Source of the DNA: Tannerellaceae bacterium
GTDB lineage: Bacteria > Bacteroidota > Bacteroidia > Bacteroidales > Tannerellaceae
Reading direction: 5' to 3'
Assembly: GCA_021203545.1 (NCBI GenBank)
Contig: JAJQAZ010000102.1
Coordinates: forward strand, 21,384 to 60,556
DNA length: 39,173 nt
Positions 34,918-39,173 of this stretch are shown piece after piece. How positions within the stretch are numbered: position 1 is the stretch's first letter; every line of letters begins with the position of its first letter. The position numbers and the translations under genes are program-made. The notes under the pieces are model-generated. The model had not been told where the DNA came from, ran no database searches, and saw only the letters and a program-made list of their open reading frames with translations.

Positions 34918-35030
34918 GGTAGTTAGTAGTTGGTAGTTAGTAGCTGGTAGAAAATTTATTTACAGCGTTTGCTATTTTCTACTAAGCGAGCAACGCGAAT
35001 GTACTACTAACTACTAACTACCAACTACTA
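34918..35030. repeat. Long palindromic element, copy 2, in the alaS leader
   Basis: The left arm 34918-34950 and right arm 35004-35030 are reverse complements over ~27 bp with about two mismatches, built from the same gtagttagtagttgg units as the copy at 4827-4953. The 53-bp loop differs from copy 1 apart from a short gcgagcaacgcgaa-like motif. It ends 11 nt before the alaS ATG. Confidence 0.85.
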
Positions 35031-35041
35031 TAAAATTAGAT

Positions 35042-37663
35042 ATGTTATCAGCTAAACAAACCCGTGAATCATTTAAAACATTCTTTGCATCCAAACAGCA
35101 TCAGATTGTTCCCTCAGCACCTATGGTGATCAAAGGCGACCCTACGTTGATGTTTACCAACGCGGGGATGAACCAGTTTAAAGATATTATTCTGGGTAAC
35201 GTGCATATAAAATACGCACGTGTGGCCGATTCTCAAAAGTGCCTGCGCGTAAGCGGTAAACACAATGACCTGGAGGAGGTAGGACATGATACCTACCACC
35301 ACACAATGTTTGAAATGCTTGGAAACTGGTCGTTTGGCGACTATTTCAAAAAAGAAGCGATCGAATGGGCCTGGGAATACCTGGTAGATGTACTTGGACT
35401 GGACCCTGCCCGTCTGTACGCAACGGTTTTTGAAGGTAGTGAAGCTGAAGGACTGGAACGCGATAACGAAGCTGCCGGTTATTGGGAAAAATACCTTCCG
35501 TTAAATCATATCCTCAACGGAAATAAAAAAGATAACTTCTGGGAAATGGGAGACACAGGCCCTTGCGGACCCTGTTCGGAAATCCATATCGACCTCCGTA
35601 CGGATGCGGAAAGGGAAGCTGTAGACGGTGCTACCCTGATCAATCAGGATCATCCGCAGGTAATAGAAATATGGAACCTTGTATTCATGCAATACAACCG
35701 CAAAGCAGACGGTTCCCTGGAACCGCTACCTGCCAGAGTAATAGATACCGGTATGGGTTTCGAACGCCTCTGTATGGCCTTGCAGGGTAAAACCTCCAAT
35801 TACGATGCAGATGTATTCCAACCTATTATTCAACAGATTGCTGCACTGACAGGCTCACAATACGGAAAGGATAACCAGAAGGACATTGCCATGCGTGTAA
35901 TTGCCGACCATATCCGTACAATCGCCTTCTCTATCACAGACGGGCAGTTGCCTTCCAACGCAAAAGCCGGCTATGTAATCCGCCGTATTCTGCGCCGTGC
36001 CGTACGGTATGGATATACCTTCCTGGGTAGACGGGAATCCTTCATATATAAGCTATTGCCTGCCCTGATCGAAACAATGGGAGATGCTTATCCGGAATTA
36101 ATTAACCAGCAGAACCTGATCGAAAAAGTAATCAAAGAAGAAGAAGAATCTTTCCTTCGTACACTCGAAACCGGAATCCGTTTACTGGATAAGAAAATGG
36201 AAGAGGCAAAAGCCGCAGGCAAAACTGTACTGAATGGTGTAGATGCCTTTACTTTATATGATACCTATGGCTTCCCGTTAGACCTGACGGAACTAATCCT
36301 ACGTGAAAATGGAATGGAAGTTAACATTCAGGAATTCGATACCGAAATGCAGAAACAGAAGGACCGTGCCCGTAACGCCGCGGCTATTGAAACCGGCGAC
36401 TGGGTAATCCTGAAAGAAGGAGATAGCACATTTGTAGGCTACGACCTGTTTGAGTGCGATGCCGAAATACTGCGTTACAGAAAAATCAAACAGAAGAATA
36501 AAGAACTGTTCCAGATCGTATTGTCCCAGACTCCGTTCTACGCGGAAAAAGGAGGACAGGTTGGTGATTCAGGCTGGTTGGTAAACGGTGAAGAAAAGAT
36601 TGCAATCATCGATACCAAAAGCGAAAATAATCTGTCCGTTCATCTGACCTCAAAACTACCGGAAGATGTAACAGCTACTTTTACGGTTGCGATTGACCGC
36701 AAAAAACGTTTGCAATCAGAATGCAACCACTCCGGAACCCACTTGCTGCACGAAGCACTTCGTGAGATCTTGGGTACACATGTAGAACAGCGTGGTTCGT
36801 ATGTGTCGCCGGAATCTCTTCGTTTCGACTTCTCACATTTCCAGAAAGTAACGGATGAAGAATTGCGGCAGGTAGAAAAACTGGTAGGCGAAAAGATCCG
36901 TGCAAACTACAAACTCGAAGAACACCGCTCACTTCCTATTGCCGAAGCAAAAGAAATGGGTGCCATGGCCCTGTTTGGTGAGAAATATGGTGATGAAGTA
37001 CGTGTAGTTAAATATGGCACCTCTGTTGAGTTATGTGGTGGAACCCATGTAGCCTATACCGGAATGATCGGTAGTCTTCGTATTGTAGCGGAAAGTTCCA
37101 TTGCTGCCGGTGTACGCCGTATCGAAGCTGTAACCGCAGAAAAAGCCGAAGACTTCTTCTTCGCACAGCAGGACATGATCCGCGAACTCAGAGGACTCAT
37201 GAATAATATGCCGAACCTGACACAGGCTATTAAAAAGTCAATAGAGGAAAATTCGGAGATGAAAAAGCAGGTAGAAGACTTCGTAAAAGAAAAATCTATA
37301 CAGTTGAAAAAAGAGATCCTTGCAAACGCAAAAGATATAAATGGTGTAAAAGTAATGGCCGGAGTAATGCCGGGCAACACGGAAGTATTGAAAAACATCG
37401 CTTTTATGATCAAAGGGGAACTAAAAGACAGTTTCATCTTTGTGGCCGGAATTAAAGAGCTGCATAAATGTTCCTTAATGGTTATGCTGAGCGATGATCT
37501 GGTTGCCGGTGGATTGAATGCCGGTAAACTGGTAAAAGATGCAGCCAAACACATCCAGGGCGGCGGCGGCGGACAACCTCACTTCGCAACAGCCGGAGGT
37601 AAAAACCCCGACGGCTTAGCAATGGCAGTAGATGCCGTATTGGAAGCAGCAGGAATGAAGTAA
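35042..37663 (+). CDS. alaS: Alanyl-tRNA synthetase
   Basis: 873 aa, full length. The class II catalytic core is at the N-terminus ([51 protein letters not shown]). The editing domain has the zinc ligands in [13 protein letters not shown] and [10 protein letters not shown], and the C-terminal C-Ala domain ends in [18 protein letters not shown]. It charges tRNA-Ala and clears mis-acylated Ser/Gly. It reads on plus from a promoter that overlaps the M23 promoter; its leader holds the palindromic element seen also in front of mtaB. Intact throughout, with no frameshift. Confidence 0.98.
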   Translation: MLSAKQTRESFKTFFASKQHQIVPSAPMVIKGDPTLMFTNAGMNQFKDIILGNVHIKYARVADSQKCLRVSGKHNDLEEVGHDTYHHTMFEMLGNWSFGDYFKKEAIEWAWEYLVDVLGLDPARLYATVFEGSEAEGLERDNEAAGYWEKYLPLNHILNGNKKDNFWEMGDTGPCGPCSEIHIDLRTDAEREAVDGATLINQDHPQVIEIWNLVFMQYNRKADGSLEPLPARVIDTGMGFERLCMALQGKTSNYDADVFQPIIQQIAALTGSQYGKDNQKDIAMRVIADHIRTIAFSITDGQLPSNAKAGYVIRRILRRAVRYGYTFLGRRESFIYKLLPALIETMGDAYPELINQQNLIEKVIKEEEESFLRTLETGIRLLDKKMEEAKAAGKTVLNGVDAFTLYDTYGFPLDLTELILRENGMEVNIQEFDTEMQKQKDRARNAAAIETGDWVILKEGDSTFVGYDLFECDAEILRYRKIKQKNKELFQIVLSQTPFYAEKGGQVGDSGWLVNGEEKIAIIDTKSENNLSVHLTSKLPEDVTATFTVAIDRKKRLQSECNHSGTHLLHEALREILGTHVEQRGSYVSPESLRFDFSHFQKVTDEELRQVEKLVGEKIRANYKLEEHRSLPIAEAKEMGAMALFGEKYGDEVRVVKYGTSVELCGGTHVAYTGMIGSLRIVAESSIAAGVRRIEAVTAEKAEDFFFAQQDMIRELRGLMNNMPNLTQAIKKSIEENSEMKKQVEDFVKEKSIQLKKEILANAKDINGVKVMAGVMPGNTEVLKNIAFMIKGELKDSFIFVAGIKELHKCSLMVMLSDDLVAGGLNAGKLVKDAAKHIQGGGGGQPHFATAGGKNPDGLAMAVDAVLEAAGMK

Positions 37664-38022
37664 CCCCCTAACCCCCTAAAGGGGGGACTGGGAATGAGTT
37701 TATATAGGATAAAGAAGATTTGTAATCACTGTTCGGCGTAGCGTCTTCGCTACGTCGTTTTCAAAAGTGAGGCTCCAGCCTCATGTGAAGCAGGAGCTTC
37801 TTTCTGCTGGCTCTGCTGGCGCAGATTTAAATCTGTGCCTGAATTAACAGACGGTAAAGAAGCACAGACTGGCTAAAGCCGATTTTCAATTCGGAGATCC
37901 GCACTACCAAATAGAATAACTACCGTTTGTCCTGATGCGCTCCCCGCCTTCGCGGGGAACAAAAACTTTTAGGTTAATCACATTAGGGAAGACGTTATAC
38001 CGAACGAATAGAGAAAAATAAA
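37664..38022 (+). other. Intergenic region with hairpins and family B copy 3
   Basis: 359 bp, no gene. From left to right: accccctaaaggggg (~37668-37687), a probable alaS terminator; cgtagcgtcttcgctacg (~37737-37754); gaggctccagcctc (~37769-37782); a family B repeat copy at 37812-37870; and ccccgccttcgcgggg (~37942-37957) ahead of aroB. All look like REP-type palindromes. The aroB promoter was not identified with confidence. Confidence 0.65.
37812..37870 (+). repeat. Interspersed repeat, family B copy 3
   Basis: tctgctggcgcagatttaaa then tctgtgcctgaattaacaga and cggtaaagaagcacag. Over ~55 bp it matches copy 2 at 33391 almost base for base, but lacks its right-hand gcgctagcgcgaa arm. Confidence 0.75.
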
Positions 38023-39087
38023 ATGGGAAAACAAAAAGTCGTTATATCTACTGATCTGCAGAACGATCTGCAGGCTTTTCTATCATCTATCTCTTACGAT
38101 AAACTATTTGTCCTGACGGATACCAACACCCGGGAGAAATGTTTACCACTGATAGAAAATGTACCTCAATTGAAAGAAGCCCGCATCATCACTACCGGTG
38201 CCGGCGATCTGAATAAAAACATTGAGATACTGGTAGATATCTGGAAAATCCTTTCTACTGAAGGTGCTTCCCGTAACTCCCTGTTAGTAAATTTGGGTGG
38301 TGGAATGATAACCGATATGGGTGGATTTGCCGGAGCCACATTCAAACGCGGTATCCGTACCCTGAATATCCCGACGACCCTCATGGCTTCGGTCGATGCG
38401 GCTGTAGGGGGTAAGACCGGTATCAACTTTAACGGGTTGAAAAACGAAATAGGTTCCTTCTATCCTCCCGAATGTGTATTCATAGACTGTGCATTCCTGC
38501 GTACACTCGACCGGGATAACATCCTTTCCGGCTATGCCGAAATGATCAAACATGCCCTGATCAGCAGCATGGATATTTATACATCTGTGATGCTGTTTGA
38601 TCTGGATGCTGAAATCGCTTACACCTTCCTGAATAAAATGGTATCCCAGTCGGTAGCCGTAAAAGAGCGGATCGTAGAAGAAGACCCCAAAGAACACGGC
38701 ATCCGCAAGGCTCTGAACTTTGGACACACCATAGGACATGCCTATGAAAGCCTGACGTTTAAAAAGAATACCCCCGTACTACATGGACATGCGGTAGCCG
38801 CCGGTATGGTCAGCGAACTATACCTATCACATAAAGTATGTGGTTTCCCTATGGAACGTCTCCGGCAGGTAGTCTATTACATAAAAGAGTATTATGCTCC
38901 AATCTTTTTCGACTGCAACGATTACGACACTTTATACGAATTAATGACCCACGACAAAAAGAACGAAGGAGGCATCATCAACTTTACACTACTATCGCAG
39001 GTAGGAGAAGTACAGATCAACCAATCCGTCACCAAAGAGTTGATCCTCGAATCAATGGATTTTTATCGTGAAAGTTTTGGAATTTAA
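38023..39087 (+). CDS. aroB: 3-dehydroquinate synthase
   Basis: 354 aa. NAD-binding and substrate motifs are visible: VNLGGGMITDMGGFAGATFK, TTLMASVDAAVGGKTGINF, GLKNEIGSFYPP, and the zinc-site histidines and glutamate in GYAEMIKHALI, FGHTIGHAYES and HGHAVAAGM. It converts DAHP to 3-dehydroquinate, the second step of the shikimate pathway, in the cytoplasm. The gene stands alone between an intergenic repeat region and a tRNA gene. It is intact. Confidence 0.96.
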   Translation: MGKQKVVISTDLQNDLQAFLSSISYDKLFVLTDTNTREKCLPLIENVPQLKEARIITTGAGDLNKNIEILVDIWKILSTEGASRNSLLVNLGGGMITDMGGFAGATFKRGIRTLNIPTTLMASVDAAVGGKTGINFNGLKNEIGSFYPPECVFIDCAFLRTLDRDNILSGYAEMIKHALISSMDIYTSVMLFDLDAEIAYTFLNKMVSQSVAVKERIVEEDPKEHGIRKALNFGHTIGHAYESLTFKKNTPVLHGHAVAAGMVSELYLSHKVCGFPMERLRQVVYYIKEYYAPIFFDCNDYDTLYELMTHDKKNEGGIINFTLLSQVGEVQINQSVTKELILESMDFYRESFGI

Positions 39088-39121
39088 CACAGGAACCATT
39101 ATTTTTGCACTCAAATATGAG

Positions 39122-39173
39122 CGGGATGTAGCTCAGCCCGGTAGAGTACGCGTCTGGGGGGCGTGTGGTCGCA
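39122..39173 (+). tRNA. tRNA-Pro (anticodon GGG), 3' end outside the window
   Basis: Acceptor strand CGGGATG, then TA, D arm GCTC/GAGT, anticodon arm CGCGT/GCGTG with loop CTGGGGG, giving anticodon GGG (proline codons CCC/CCT). The T arm and acceptor 3' strand are cut off by the window end. Confidence 0.88.

Overview
The window looks like a Bacteroidales (phylum Bacteroidota) chromosome. Start codons mostly lack Shine-Dalgarno sequences and are preceded by TAnnTTTG (-7) boxes, some with a TTG about 20 bp upstream. The mtaB / LpxL-type acyltransferase / family 2 glycosyltransferase string, the MerR - M23 peptidase - alaS block, tandem TonB-dependent receptors and a 'GG' leader RiPP precursor all fit this phylum. 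A Parabacteroides/Dysgonomonas-like genus is my guess only.

Layout. 1-168: three 36-bp direct repeats at an exact 66-bp period (CRISPR geometry). The last repeat is the coding sequence for the GAGATILQGVTI motif of a truncated maltose/galactoside O-acetyltransferase gene (124-591, minus). 668-4819 (minus): an AraC regulator, then the operon mtaB - acyltransferase - glycosyltransferase. 5075-6739: a long-chain acyl-CoA ligase. 7089-13031: an AT-rich island encoding a lanthipeptide-type RiPP system (LanC, 62-aa precursor, split LanB, radical SAM/SPASM enzyme). LanB and the radical SAM gene carry frameshifts at 8-nt homopolymers and one in-frame stop. 13166-15226: a TonB-dependent receptor, convergent with and overlapping a frameshifted type II NADH dehydrogenase (15141-16563, minus). 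16627-18799: an XRE regulator, a small membrane protein, a MITE-like palindrome and a Gfo/Idh/MocA oxidoreductase. 18946-24183: a tetraheme-cytochrome/SUMF1 fusion, a Tat-exported Gfo/Idh/MocA lipoprotein, a Tat-exported TIM-barrel isomerase lipoprotein, a ScdA/RIC-like protein and a LuxR regulator. 24184-24993: palindromic repeats without a gene. 24994-33374: a tight operon of two tandem TonB-dependent receptors (the first frameshifted), an MFS transporter, HemN and a HemY-type protoporphyrinogen oxidase, probably for porphyrin/heme acquisition and late heme synthesis. 33482-39087: MerR and M23 peptidase (minus), alaS and aroB (plus). 39122-39173: the 5' part of a tRNA-Pro(GGG).

The strongest unusual signals are (1) the CRISPR-like array whose repeat is a piece of a host gene that the array interrupts, (2) a LanBC plus radical SAM RiPP cluster with repeated homopolymer frameshifts, (3) a long palindromic element placed between the -7 box and the start codon of both mtaB and alaS, two tRNA-related genes, and (4) the cytochrome/SUMF1 fusion next to Tat-exported sugar enzymes. 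All reading-frame repairs were done by hand from the printed bases. I cannot tell sequencing error from true mutation.
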